From contig CM055900.1 of assembly GCA_029582155.1 (NCBI GenBank), forward strand, positions 47,373,236 through 47,437,235: a stretch of DNA of 64,000 nucleotides. The letters run 5' to 3'. Below, in pieces: positions 45,459 through 57,134 of the stretch; the stretch's first letter is position 1, and every line of letters starts with the position of its first letter. The notes below the pieces were generated by a model that made no database searches, was not told the DNA's origin, and was given only the letters and a program-made list of their open reading frames with translations. This DNA is from Panopea generosa (taxonomy: Eukaryota > Mollusca > Bivalvia > Adapedonta > Hiatellidae). The position numbers and the translations under genes were made by a program.

Positions 45459-45509
45459 ATCGTTATTCGGACTTTTTCTAAGATGAAGCACATTTTTCAA
45501 CGAGTACAC
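45459..45509 (-). CDS. Possible exon on the - strand
   Basis: A good acceptor (pyrimidine run, TTGATCA branch-like site, CATGCAG) precedes 45509, and the frame stays open to 45282. Donor GAT|GTAAAG would end it at 45459 as a phase 0-0 exon of 17 codons (VYSLKNVLHLRKSPNND). It could be an upstream exon of gene B, but the longer open frame and lack of homology leave this uncertain. Confidence 0.25.
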
Positions 45510-45519
45510 CTGCATGACT

Positions 45520-46300
45520 GATCAAATTGAAATAAAAAAGAAATCACGCGATTCATTTAATATTTCATAAAATCATTTTTAGTGGGAAATCTATTTCAGT
45601 TTAACTAGCCTCATAGCCCTAGTTAGATAATCCCTTTTCAACATATTATTTTTAAATGTTTAAATAAACATTCTTTTGGATAATGATAATTATGGCTCTT
45701 ATCTGAATTTAAAAATAAGAATGACTTTATATTACGAGCCAACATCCTTAATTAAATGGTATGTCACATCATTTCAAAGTTATAAATAGCGGAGTAATAA
45801 ACGTGTTTTTGCATGTGGGTAAGTTATATTTCAATTTGAAATAATTAAATAGTTACAAGTAACTCACTTAAAAGCATGTAAAGTAAACAAGGATTAGTTT
45901 TCATTATTACAGAAGAGTATTGGTCTACAAATCGTCCTTCAGTTGCATACGAGCAGTCACGTGGTATAGCCTAATGAAGAGAACATACGCCTTCAATGAA
46001 CACAAAATGTGAGCAATTGGTCAAAATTAGCAAAACAACACAAAATTAGGGAAAAAAAAACACAAAACATTTTGATTTAAGTGTTTTTGTTTGTTTTTAA
46101 ATTAACCATTAACGTTTCTATAGAAACGATTTAGAATATATGAGTATAATGGAACAAAATAAAACAGTATTTGATGCATTAACTTCAATATTTTCTAAGC
46201 ATAAACTAAAATATGACATATGGGTAGTAGTATGCTAAAATAATAATTTGATTAAGGTTTGCAATGTATATTTTAATATTTCTTAGGCAATACTTATTTG
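45520..46300. other. Spacer, nothing recognised
   Basis: AT-rich; a 16-bp palindrome CGTTTCTATAGAAACG occurs near 46113. Confidence 0.4.
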
Positions 46301-46307
46301 GAGGATC

Positions 46308-46500
46308 CTCCATGGTCGGTCGGTCTAAGGTGCAGTCTTACCGTAGGTTCGAGTTCCAAGAATTTTATGTGAGAAAGTTTTCCAGTTACTTGCGGAAGAC
46401 CATGGTTCTACTGAGAATCAAACTGAGGTCTTCCTCCACCAGTAAAACTAGATATGCCATATATAACCTTAATTGTGTTTAAAATGGCATGAAACCAATT
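46308..46500 (+). mobile_element. tRNA-derived SINE, family C (best copy)
   Basis: Head with B-box GTAGGTTCGAGTTCC at 46343-46357, then AAGAATTTTATGTGAGAAAG once, TTTTCCAGTTACTTGCGGAA, CATGGTTCTACTGAG, TCTTCCTCCACCAGTAAAAC, GCCATATATAACCTTAATTG and a GTGTTTAAAATGGCATGAAAC end. Used as the reference for the expanded copy at 24640. Confidence 0.8.
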
Positions 46501-46885
46501 AAAACGAGAATTGCTCGGTGGAGAAACAAATCAGCATATATATTTTTGTTGCCAAATTCAAATAAGCGGGAGGTAATATTATTTGTGTTCGATTTACTTT
46601 TTGACTATTGACTAACTAATGTAGAAGTTTTTTTGATCCAATAAATTTTATATTGTACAGTTCAAAATTCAAGATTGCGTCTTAAAAAAAGGAAACAGAT
46701 TCAGTAGAAATTTCAAAGATAAAAACAAACAACCGACAAAATGTTCCGCATGGCGATGACGTTGAGAACATCCGAATATCTGTCAATGCAACTTTCTTCG
46801 TCTGTCGCTTTGAACTCGCTTTATTTACTTGATTTTTCTTTACTCTTTTGATAAATTTATTTCAGATTGAGGTATATAATAAAAA
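46501..46885. other. Spacer, nothing recognised
   Basis: AT-rich. Confidence 0.4.
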
Positions 46886-46889
46886 GTAC

Positions 46890-46957
46890 GTATTGTGGTG
46901 AAAACCATATTTAACTCGGCACCTGCGTCTCGTCCCATATGGTTTCCACCACAATAC
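46890..46957. repeat. Stem-loop, 21-bp arms
   Basis: GTATTGTGGTGAAAACCATA-T at 46890-46910 pairs with ATATGGTTTCCACCACAATAC at 46937-46957 with one mismatch; the 26-nt loop is TTAACTCGGCACCTGCGTCT plus CGTCCC. GC-rich relative to its surroundings. Confidence 0.8.
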
Positions 46958-46959
46958 CT

Positions 46960-47579
46960 ACTCGCACAATATCTTCCCATATTGAACAAAACACTGTAAA
47001 TTAACCTTATATTATCGTCAAATCACCTATTTAACAACTTGGCGAATATATTGTTTAATACGGAGAAGCTGATTTTATATTGCTGTGAGTTCAACAGCAA
47101 ATAATGGTGTTTCGAAAAAATATTATAATATCTTTGTACATGTAATTTTGATATCTTGTGATATCGCCCCTTATATGCATACTATGCCATTCTATATAAG
47201 ATATCGTTCTGTTGATATCCTCATCTCTTATGTGTGTAACAAACCATCTGTTAATCTCGTCCCTTGTGTGTATAACGAGTACATCTATTTATGTTGTTTC
47301 TTATGTTTACAATTTTTGTAATAATCCACTAATTTACAATTTATTACTTAACTGGCTAAAAAGTCTTAGCAATTTTCTTTGTTTTGGTCAGTTACTTCTG
47401 TTTAAACGATTACAGTACACACACATTTCATCACTGTAAACGTGTTCCAAATATTTAGCTTTGACGTATAAAAGACTGCTTACTAAAGGTTGAAATATAT
47501 TGAAACATTTATTTTGATGTAAAAATATTGTACATATATTGTAGAAACACAATATCTCTGCAAATTACGGACTTCTTTC
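46960..47579. other. Spacer, nothing recognised
   Basis: AT-rich. Confidence 0.4.
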
Positions 47580-47589
47580 CTTCAAATTC

Positions 47590-47690
47590 ACCTGTAAAAT
47601 AGTCGAAGTTCATGGTCAACCATCACAGACACTGACGAGTATTCGAACTCACGACTCTGGATTAGCAGTCAGAGCTAGCCGCGCTCGGTT
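47590..47690 (-). mobile_element. tRNA-like SINE head
   Basis: On the - strand: GCGGCTAGCTCTGACTGCTA (A-box region) and GTCGTGAGTTCGAATACTCG (strong B-box). Position 73-type CCA and a proper acceptor stem are not visible, so it is treated as a SINE fragment and not a tRNA gene. Confidence 0.5.
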
Positions 47691-47762
47691 CAATGAAATT
47701 AAGAGTAGAATTATGAACGTCTTAATGAAAAAGTAGATTATATTGGTTATGAGAACACTTAC

Positions 47763-47861
47763 AGCAGAAAGTTGCCCTATCGTTGGATATACGTTTTCAT
47801 TTTCCACAAATGCATCAGTCCTGAACAGCAGAATTATCTGCAGGATTTCTTTCTGCTCGTT
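47763..47861 (-). CDS. Candidate upstream exon of gene B
   Basis: Acceptor ATGTTTCAG precedes 47861; donor GCT|GTAAGT after 47763. Exactly 33 codons, phase 0-0, encoding NEQKEILQIILLFRTDAFVE then NENVYPTIGQLSA. The splice sites are strong. It is on the same strand as gene B, and its phase would join directly to 37106-37189 across a 10.6-kb intron, but a separate gene is equally possible. No family recognised. Confidence 0.55.
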
Positions 47862-48144
47862 CTGAAACATAAAACAGAGACGGGTGGCTCTCCAACAGCA
47901 TACGAGCATCCACAAGTTTTTCAATGTTCATTTCCATTATGTAATAATGTAGATATTAATATATGGAGAAAGAAATGGTGCTTATTAACACAAAAACAAA
48001 TAATATCAAGACATAAAGCTGAGATTTCTTTTCAAATATATATTAAAGTCTACAGATTGCCATGGTAGCTCAGTGGCTTGTTCTAAATTAATTACCAGCA
48101 ACTATATAATGTTTTATTGATACATTTATAACGGGATTTTAACA

Positions 48145-48300
48145 TATCAGGCTACACATGGCTTATTCAATTGTACTTAATTGGTGGATAAATAGCTTAA
48201 AATGAATTTGAGTAGAACCACTGTCCTTCAAAAATAGCTGCCAATCTTTCTCACTTAAGGTTTTAGACTGCACTGAGCTCGGTTTAACTCGGCCACGGAG
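48145..48300 (-). mobile_element. SINE, family C (diverged)
   Basis: On the - strand: GAGTTAAACCGAGCTCAGTG head, CTTAAGTGAGAAAGATTGGC, AGTGGTTCTACTCAAATTCA and GAATAAGCCATGTGTAGCCT. Confidence 0.65.
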
Positions 48301-48404
48301 ATCCCTGTCGGGTTTAAAAAATATGAATTCGAAATTAATTGGGAATATGTACAATTGCATTAGCATAAGAACTGGTTTAATCCTTTAGGTAAACTAACAC
48401 GATG

Positions 48405-48705
48405 CTCATTATTTTCACACATCTTAAAATGTATAGTACAAACACATCTCAAACTGTATAGAATAAACACATCTTAAACTGTATAGTACAAACACATCTA
48501 AAAACTGTTTAGTACAAACACATCTTAAACTGTATAGTACAAACACATCTTAAACTGTATAGTAGAAACACATCTAAAAACTGTATAGTACAAACACATC
48601 TTAAAATGTATAGTACAAACACATCTTAAAATATTTAGCACAAACGCATCATAAAATGTTAAGCACAGACACATCTTCAAATGTATAGTACAAACATTAT
48701 TTTTA
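48405..48705 (+). repeat. 25-bp minisatellite, ~12 copies
   Basis: Unit AACTGTATAGTACAAACACA then TCTTA, period 25-26 bp, with variants ATTTAGCAC and GTTAAGCAC at the right edge. Confidence 0.93.
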
Positions 48706-48709
48706 CATA

Positions 48710-49150
48710 ATTGTTACCTACATCTTCGTTAAAAGTTAATTTGCTTTTGTTTTATTTTATGATACCAGATAGCTTACTAGTGATGTCACATACTGTGCAA
48801 TTGTTTAACAAAACTGGAAATGAAGCTGATAAAGTCACACTCGTTGCTCAGATTCTTTATTTTAGATTGTTCAGTCTAAAGTTTCTGTATATATTCAGTT
48901 GAAGAATTTAAGGTGACAGATAGTTATTATTGTGGACCCACTGATATAAAATAAATACATTTAATCCAAGACACAATAAAAAACACAAATAAAAATAAAT
49001 TGGCTTGAAAATATTTTCTGTAGCACGGTATATACCGATATATTTTTAAATACGTGTTTTTTAAACCGTAAAATTTACTCTATATTTCTTTAGCTAAATA
49101 TTTGGCAATGTTCTAAATATTGTTACTGTATACATATTCTTTCTTATGTA
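48710..49150. other. Spacer, nothing recognised
   Basis: AT-rich; a 63-codon frame at 48711-48902 has no support. Confidence 0.4.
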
Positions 49151-49154
49151 TATT

Positions 49155-49900
49155 CCCATTTCGACATATTCGACACATCTGCTACCAATTAAGATAGGAA
49201 GTGATGTGTGACCTTGTTTATTCGACACATCTGCTACTAGTTAAATATGAGGTGATGTGTGACATTGTTTAGTCGACAAACTTGCTACTAGTTAAGATAG
49301 GAGGTGATATGTGACCTTGTTTATTCGACTCATCTGCTTCTAGTTAAGATAGAAGGTGATGTGTGACCTTGTTTAGTCGACACATCTGCTACTAGTTAAG
49401 ATAAAAGGTGATGTGTGACCTTGTTTATTCGACACATCTGCTAATAGTTAACTTAAAGATAGAAGGTGATGTATTGCCTTGTTTAGTCGACACATCTGCT
49501 ACTTGTTAAGATAAAAGGTGATGAGCGACCTTGTTTATTCAAGACACCTGCTACTTGCTACGATAAGAGGTGATGTACGACCTTATTTATCCGACAAAAC
49601 TTTTACTTACTAAGATAGGAGGTGATGTGCGACTTTGTTTACTCGCCATTTAGATAGGATGTGACGCGAGATATAGCTTATAGTTGTTAAGATAGGTGGT
49701 GATGTGTGACCTTGTTTGTTCAATACACTTGCCACTTGCTAAGATAGGAGGTAATGTGCAACCTTGTTTATACGACATACCTGTCACTTGCTAAGATAGG
49801 AGGTGATGTTTGACCTAGTTAATTCACTACACCTGTCACTAGTTAAGATAGGAGGTGATGTGCGACCTTGTTAACTCGACACACCTCGATAGGAGGTTGG
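49155..49900 (+). repeat. 52-bp minisatellite, ~14 copies
   Basis: Unit CGACACATCTGCTACTAGTT then AAGATAGGAGGTGATGTGTG then ACCTTGTTTATT. Starts at 49171, 49223, 49274, 49326 and 49378; the right half is increasingly diverged. It lies 200 bp upstream of the P450 relic. Confidence 0.95.
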
Positions 49901-50101
49901 TAACCATTTCGAGTATATCTATATATGATATTTTAACCTGTCTTAACATTAATTTCTTTGACAATATATATATTTTTACGTAGTTATATTATTCCAAACT
50001 TAAAGAATAATATACTATTTAGAGATTTTTTAGTATCAAATCAGTACCAATTACACTGCGTCAATTGAATATAGCATATTTTTATTTTTTTTTATTTCAA
50101 G

Positions 50102-51231
50102 GTGTGTCCTTTTCTAACGGAATAGAATGGACAATTATGAAAAAAGTTCACCATGGAATCATTGCATGAATTCGGTGTAGGGAAATCAACGTTCGAACAA
50201 ATAATACAGGATGAAGTAGATGAACTTTCCGAAGCGTTGAGAAGCATGTCCGAGACCAGCCACAACTTGAGTCCACTCTGGAAGAAAGCAGTAAGTAACG
50301 TGACAAGTACCATAATATTTAGAGTGTTCCATGAACTACTTGATAACATTGACATAGTTCTAAATGGAACAGGTTTCACTAGCGTTACAAATTTTCTGCC
50401 TAAGTTACTGCACCCTTTTTTCCGGAAGGATCATGAATCGCTAATTGAAAAAGAGAAAGCAACCTTTGCAAATTATGCATTGATAAACGGTATTATTGAA
50501 AACCACGAAGCTACGTTTGATGCATCACATATTAGAGACTTTATTGACATTTATATTCAAGTCTCTAGAAACGAAACTGAATTATCAAAGGAGGAATATA
50601 TTTATAAAGTAAACATATTACGACTGATTTACGATATGTTGATAGCTGGTTCAGAGCCAACAGGAACAAGTTTAAGTTGGTTATTTCTGTACATGGTAGA
50701 GAACCCAGAAATACAGATTCGGTGTAGGTCACTGATAAAGAAAGTGGCGGGAGACCGTACCATATTGTTGTCAGATAGACCGTCGCTCACTTACATTGAC
50801 GCCGCCATACAAGAGATGTTGAGATGCAGCAATGTTGTCCCACTTGGTGTTCCACGAACATGTATTGACCACGATATCACAATCAATGGATTCACAATTC
50901 CCAAACGTATTCTCGTATTAGCTAATTTGTATTCAGCAAATACCGATCCGAACTATTGGAATGACCCTTTCATATTTAACCCAGACAGATTCCTAGATGA
51001 CAACGCAGAGTTAATCAAACATGAAGCGTTTATTCCAATGTCGATCGGACCTGCTGTTTTGGGTTTTCATTTGGAAAGATTGAACTCTTCCTTATTTTCT
51101 CAAATCTGCTTCAAAGATTTGAATTCATACGCGATACATATTCTAAACAGCATGAAGGTTCACCCAAGGAAGAAAAGTTCATGACGCTTGTTCCAGAAAC
51201 GTATAAACTGAAATGTGTACCATTTATGTAA
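50102..51231 (+). pseudogene. CYP2-clan cytochrome P450 relic lacking the haem cysteine
   Basis: A single long exon-like segment after a pyrimidine-rich acceptor (TTTATTTCAAG, ending 50101). In order it shows the C-helix region NGIEWTIMKK, the EFGVGKSTFEQ block, I-helix AGSEPTGTSLSW (normally AGxET/DT), EMLR (ExxR), FNPDRFLDD (PERF-type) and the haem-loop region FIPMSIGPAVLGFHLER. The usual CYP2 loop is F-S-x-G-x-R-x-C-x-G-E: here Arg is Ala, the Cys codon is absent and the Glu is Phe. One extra base near 50152 breaks the frame after the C-helix, and one T appears lost at 51095-51098, after which the normal C-terminal blocks (SNLLQRFEF, LVPETYKLKCVP) continue in another frame to a stop at 51229. 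The open frame is 50153-51184. No membrane-anchor exon is seen upstream. It cannot bind haem as a normal P450. Confidence 0.85.
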
Positions 51232-51234
51232 TGC

Positions 51235-54200
51235 ACGTATGTACTTATTATATATTATTTACGCTGTACACTGTTCGTAAATGGCTTAAACTCTTTTCTT
51301 ATTAACTTATCGGAAACACTTGTAAAAAAGTACGAATATAAGGTCTAATAAAGCATACACAAGCAATTACAACACGGGTGACTAGTTTATACATATACGT
51401 AGATAATCTGCTTTAACCCTGGTAATGCAACAATACGATACAAGTAAAACATCGCCAGACTCTCCCCCGACAAATGTATAGGCATGTACATGAATAATGT
51501 GAAAACAACAAAATATGTGTATATAGAAATATTATATATATAATGAAGCAAGTGGTGAAATATGCAGATGTACTAAACCACATTAGAGAACAAAAAGAGG
51601 ATGATAATTAAGGATACGACACGACGCACATACGGACAAATACACAGCGTTTCCGCACGGTTAAATCGTTAGGAATTCGTTATTATTGAGTCAACTGTAG
51701 TTCCAATAATCGCACAATGAAAGAGGAACACGTGGCGGTCAGCTGTTAGAGGCTGAACAACAAAACATGCAGAACTTTAAAACAGAACTGAATCCAAAAT
51801 GGGATTCATAAGAACTTGTATACAAATAAATTCTACAATGAATTGGAAACCTAAATATAACAATACGAAAATAAACACTGTGTATGTTAACATAACGGGT
51901 CGAGTTTGGCCTATATGTTAAAATGTCACATTATGCACCAGGTGCTCGCGCTCGGTAGCTGAATATAGCGAGCCGCTCGAATTGGTAATTTATAAAAAAA
52001 AGTCAACCGTCATTTTTATTAACATCAGTAGCCAAATATAGAAAATTGTTCGCAATTAGCAATTAATAAAAGTTGTTGATGAATCGCGAAGACGATGATA
52101 GGCGGCAAGAAAACCTGTATATAACGGAAGCTATTCCACCAGTACGGGGAAATATATTTTTGGCAAAACTTTGGGTTAAAACGAACTTTTGTCGAATTAA
52201 ATAAAATTAAGTAAGAGTATGTTGTTTGTGATTAGTTAAGGTATTAGACTTGTAATAAACTTTAGTAATCTCAGTTAACTTGTGTTTTGTGCTCATTACG
52301 CTACAATTCTTTAAATCAAAGAAGGAATATAGCCCATTTTGGAAATGATTGTAATATGGCTAGCTAAAAATAAGAATTACATGTGACACAGAATGTACGA
52401 AGTTTGTAAACACACACCAGTAAAAAGTAAAGATAAACCATGTTACATAAGTTCTTTTTCAGTTGGTGTTGAATTTGTAAATGAAAGGAGAATTATAGAC
52501 AACGTAATTTGTGATAGCGGTAAACCGGTTTTAATAAAACAAAATACGAATATTAATATAAACAACAGTGCTTCATTCCATAGAAAAAAATGAATATTAA
52601 TTTTTGAGAAATGTAAACCTCATATGTAGCATGGGACACATCCCTGTCAAAATGAGGAAAATTAACTTTTAATTTAACAAATTAAATTGTTTCTCTTTTA
52701 TCACATATTTTTGAACTTACAAAAGTAGTGAGATGCAAAAGAAGAAAGACAGCTTCAGTAAGTGAGTTTTTGGTACTGAACATATGATTTTGCTGATTCT
52801 TTATATATGTATGATGCATGGTTTGGATGTATTTCAAAATTTAAAATAAGTTGGAGTGAATGTAATGTAACGGAGTATGGTTTTAAGGCTGGTTACAGTA
52901 AGACTTGATGTTGTCTTTACTAACACACATAATTCTCTGTGTGGCTGTATGTTTAGTTATGATGGATTTGTAAATGTACTTTATCATAATTAGAACAGTT
53001 GTGGTGTCTATGTCACTTTGGTGAACCGTGATAAGATTGCCGAGCATCATCATCATCAATCGGACCAGAAACAACGCGAAGTCATTGAGAAACGAACATA
53101 ACTCAACGACGGATAACAACGGTTAATGAATTTTTGCAATACTTAATTAATGTTTTGACATAACTGATGCACGACACTGTCAATGTTTTACAGATCAGTG
53201 TCACTAGACCAATTTAGTACACAAGGAAACACACGTGTCTGTATAGCGATTATTAATACTTATATGTATAGCTTGTTGCAATAATAATAACAACCAATAT
53301 GTCGGACTAATGGGTTAACGTGTCAATATCAAAAGCTCTAAAAACAGAGAACAGGCTTATGCTTCATCAACACACTCTAAGTATCTATAAGAAACATCAG
53401 TTTAAAGAAATATATTAAATGTAACCGTGGTGGTTTGCACTGGATTAAATTAAAAAAAACTGAGTTACTTTTATATCCAGTGGTAACTGAATAGTTGAAT
53501 TACCATTCTACAATAGGTTAAGACGGTAAACCAAAAAAAATGTTTGTGAAGCAGAAACCCGCTCTCAGTGCGTTGTATACAATATAAAATAACTCAGCTC
53601 TACATCATGATAAACCTAAGGCTACCACTGACTGCCATCTCATTTCAATCTGCCTGACATATCATTTCATTAACTTGACACATTGACATTTGCTTTTAAT
53701 GACTCCTGTATACAGAGCTGTATCATACACAATTTTAAAACAGCGCCTCTGAATTTTGGTATTGTATAAAAATATCGAAAAACAGCTCAATCGTTTAACA
53801 TTCCTCCCTTGTTAACGATAATATATATATATATTTACACATATTTTTTTTTCTCTATTCTATAAACTTCCTAATTTATTGAAGTGTTAAACTGTAATCA
53901 GGTAATTTTGATTACACTTATATCAGTTATGTCTGTAACCAATTATGGTCACTGGCATTAATTAAGCAACAATTACTTTCTCACTTAGACGTCAAACATA
54001 GGATTTGCCAATCACTGATAAATCTCTAATTACTCTTGCATTTCCTGCTCTGAACTCAATTTTGATACGACATGATTATTCATTGCTATCAAAGTTTAGT
54101 ATTTACACACGTAAAACTTTTGTTGTACATCAATCATACACACCCAGTCTTCCAAGACAGATATACACTCAAGAAAAGTTTAACAATACTTTCTTTACTT

Positions 54201-54940
54201 CTGCTTGTAAATATATTAACTTTAAATCCTTTTGATTGGTATTTAAACTTATGACAATTCATATTACATAACATATTTTCCCATTATGTTATAATAATTA
54301 TTATACTGTTATCTACACGTATGCCAATTCTTATTACATAGTATGTTTTCAATATTTTTTTCTAACTTGTTTTATCACAATATATTTTTATTATTTTTAA
54401 GTATACCCACATCAAATAAGAAAATATTTAATAGATGAATATATCGAAATGTCTTTCTCTTACAATACTTTACAATTGACTTGAATACGGGAAAATTACA
54501 TTTCTGTAAGTAATAAACACTACTTAAGCAAAACCACTCTACTAAAATAAATACATGTAACAATAATAATAACAATATTAAACAACCCGACACCACATAA
54601 TGCAAACATAAGTAAAATGAAATGTCAATGTTATTAGTGTTCTTGTAGTATAACTGAAAATCTAATTACAGTTCATGGTGACTTCAAATGTTTACTCATT
54701 CTGCATAGCGTTCACATTTAATTCATAGTTCCAAAGCTACCGGAAGCCGTTATTTGAATTTAAATTTGTACTACAGTGAATTTAAAATTTATTGTTAACA
54801 CAATTTTTCTTTTGATATTGTAATTGAAATTTTATTATTAAGTATAACACGTTTCTTGATACATTAATTTCTTTCTGAACACAAAACCTCACAATTGTCG
54901 AAAAGTATGTTTCTGCTGGGATAGTTCATTTAACCTGAGG
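51235..54940. other. Long spacer, nothing recognised
   Basis: About 3.7 kb of AT-rich sequence. The small frames at 52393-52593 and 54005-54235 show no domain, splice context or repeat relation. TA-rich runs occur near 53820-53835. Confidence 0.45.
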
Positions 54941-54984
54941 ATATACGTGTCCATGTTCTCCCATTGCCCATTGTGTAGCCGTAG

Positions 54985-55090
54985 GTCGAACTCTCACAAT
55001 ATGCCCAAAGCTGGTTCAAGCTTTCATCCGTGACAGGTTGGAAACTCACATATGCCTGGCCCTGGTGAAAGCTGTCATCCGTGACAACTT
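54985..55090 (+). repeat. Short two-copy repeat
   Basis: GCTTTCATCCGTGACAGGTT and GCTGTCATCCGTGACAACTT recur about 60 bp apart. Function unknown. Confidence 0.5.
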
Positions 55091-55959
55091 ATTGTGTCCC
55101 ACAATCTTTGTTTACTTATGTGGAAAAAGTTTCATCTGTAGTTGATGTCACAATTGATTGACAGATGATGGAAGGTCATATTAATTACTTCCACTAAAAT
55201 GTCGCTGTGTTGAAATAAAAAAAATTAATGGTATCGGATCTCCTTGACAGTTTACCATTACATGTGGTTGCTTATAGCACCGCTTGTAGGTTGCACATTA
55301 AATACTGAGCTTGCCCACACATGTGTTGCTGCTGTCACGCGTTGACTGTTATTAATCTTTGACCGCTGTTTCCTGTTACAATATACTATTCATATAAAAG
55401 CGATTTACACTATAATGTCAAATATCTCCATGTTGAATAGTTACTCTTATGACTGTTTCATGTTGTCATTATAACTGGATCCACGTACATTATTTACATT
55501 GTAATTCCTGGGCGAAGTGTTTTAAAGACTGCCAGCAAAAATCTGTGCTGTCGTTGATCGAACCGATTTGTGTTTAAGCGTGATCTCAAATAATTCTACA
55601 AATACTAATTCTGACAAACATCCACATTGATTCTGATAATTATATCATAACATAATTTTAGTATATGTCAATAATTAGTGTTTAGATGAAAAAACATAAT
55701 TTACTAGTCCTATTTACTATTTACATAATGTCCTAGAAGTAATCATTTATTACTCTATATATAACTTTCTGTTCCCATTCAACCATATCTATACATGTAT
55801 ATTCAAGTTATTAATATTTCATAGCCTTTTTTCTCCTACAGCGTGTTTACTATTGTTTCTAACAATTTCTTAGCCATTAGTGATTTTCTAGGTCTAACTT
55901 GTCTCTGATTGATATATTTTGAGAGTATATTTCTTTGTCTTATGTTATTAAATGACATA

Positions 55960-57132
55960 CGAGGGTCATTCAATATATAATGCAACCTATTAATTATCTC
56001 TAAAACTACTTATAGTATTGTAAAGAAACTTGATATGCTATTGAATCATCTTCTTGCTGATTATTCTGCAAACTCCGAGTACGTCATTTTGAATGACGTC
56101 ATTATTTTGCAACGGTTAATGACGTCATTAAAAGCACCACGGACGCGGTCACGTCAATTGAACAGCGCAGCTACATAAAAATCGAGTCTCTACGTAATAA
56201 AAATGCGAAAGAAATCTTTAATGCATTACAAGAAGCTTGCGATGTATGTTCTCTTTCCAATTCTCAAGTAACTAATGAATTAAAAAAATGGTAGATACAC
56301 ACATGAGGACGTCCAGCAAAGTGGGCGAAAAGTGACTACAAAATATACTTTCAATACCGAAAAAGTGATGAAACTTTTACGTTCAGACAGAAGATTGACT
56401 ATGAAGTAATAACACAGGAATTGGTCATTAGTGTGGGATCTGATCATTCAATTATACAGAACCGTTTAATAATACGTAAAGTTTCCACACGATGGCTGCC
56501 CTATAGCCTAACGTCGAATCAAATTGAACTTCACTTGACAGTCGCGACCAACCGACTTTCGCGGATCAATGCAGAAGGACGGGACTTTCTTTAAAAAATC
56601 GTTGGCATAGACGAGAAGTGGTTTAAAACTGATGATATTCGCGTATAATATTCGCGGAGTTCTGACAAGTCACATGGTTCTATTCGGTAAAACGGCCAAC
56701 AGCACATACTACAAGGAGTACATTAAAAATGCCTACGACAAACCATACGTAAAAAGCGCCCAGAATGATTGCGAGCCGTTCCAATCATACTTCATGACAA
56801 CGCACCACCGCACACTGCACAGGTTCTGACGTCACTCTTTGGGGAATATGAATGTGAAAAGCTGGACCATCGTCCATATTCTCCTGACATAAGCCCCTGT
56901 GATTATGACTTAATCCCAAAGAAAAAAATGAGGTGAATTCTAAACTAGAGGAGATTGAAATTGCCGTAGCCGAGAAGGTGAGGGTATATGAACGCGGTTG
57001 CCTAGCAACGTGAATAGAAGATCTGCCGCAGCGATGGACATCGGTCATTGACCACAGAGGACATTACTTTGAGGATTATAACACGGTATTTACATTTATT
57101 TTGCTTATTGGTTATATAATGAATGACCCTCG
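55960..57132 (+). mobile_element. mariner-family DNA transposon, 1173 bp
   Basis: Terminal inverted repeats CGAGGGTCATTCA at 55960-55972 and its reverse complement at 57120-57132, continuing imperfectly as TATATAA. They are flanked by the TA target duplication at 55958-55959 and 57133-57134. The length is near the usual ~1.3 kb. The element encodes a broken transposase on the + strand and is inserted in the 3' tail of the gypsy polyprotein. Confidence 0.95.
56156..57085 (+). pseudogene. mariner transposase, DD34D, broken
   Basis: The N-terminal helix-turn-helix region begins IEQRSYIKIESLRNK. The first catalytic Asp lies in VGIDEKWFK (56610-56612), the second in LHDNAPPHTA (56796-56798) and the third in PCDYDL (56901-56903). 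There are exactly 34 residues between the second and third, the mariner DD34D signature. Stops (for example at 56292) and frameshifts (between about 56640 and 56790, and at 56934) inactivate it. A SPDISPCDYDL block and a downstream ERGCLAT-containing end are recognisable. Confidence 0.88.
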
Positions 57133-57134
57133 TA

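Noticed and set aside
50153-51184. Functional cytochrome P450 starting at ATG 50153
   Set aside because: Homology begins before this ATG in another frame, the haem cysteine codon is missing and the C-terminal homology continues in a different frame.
56632-56829. Separate small gene of 65 codons
   Set aside because: It is a piece of the mariner transposase between two frameshifts.
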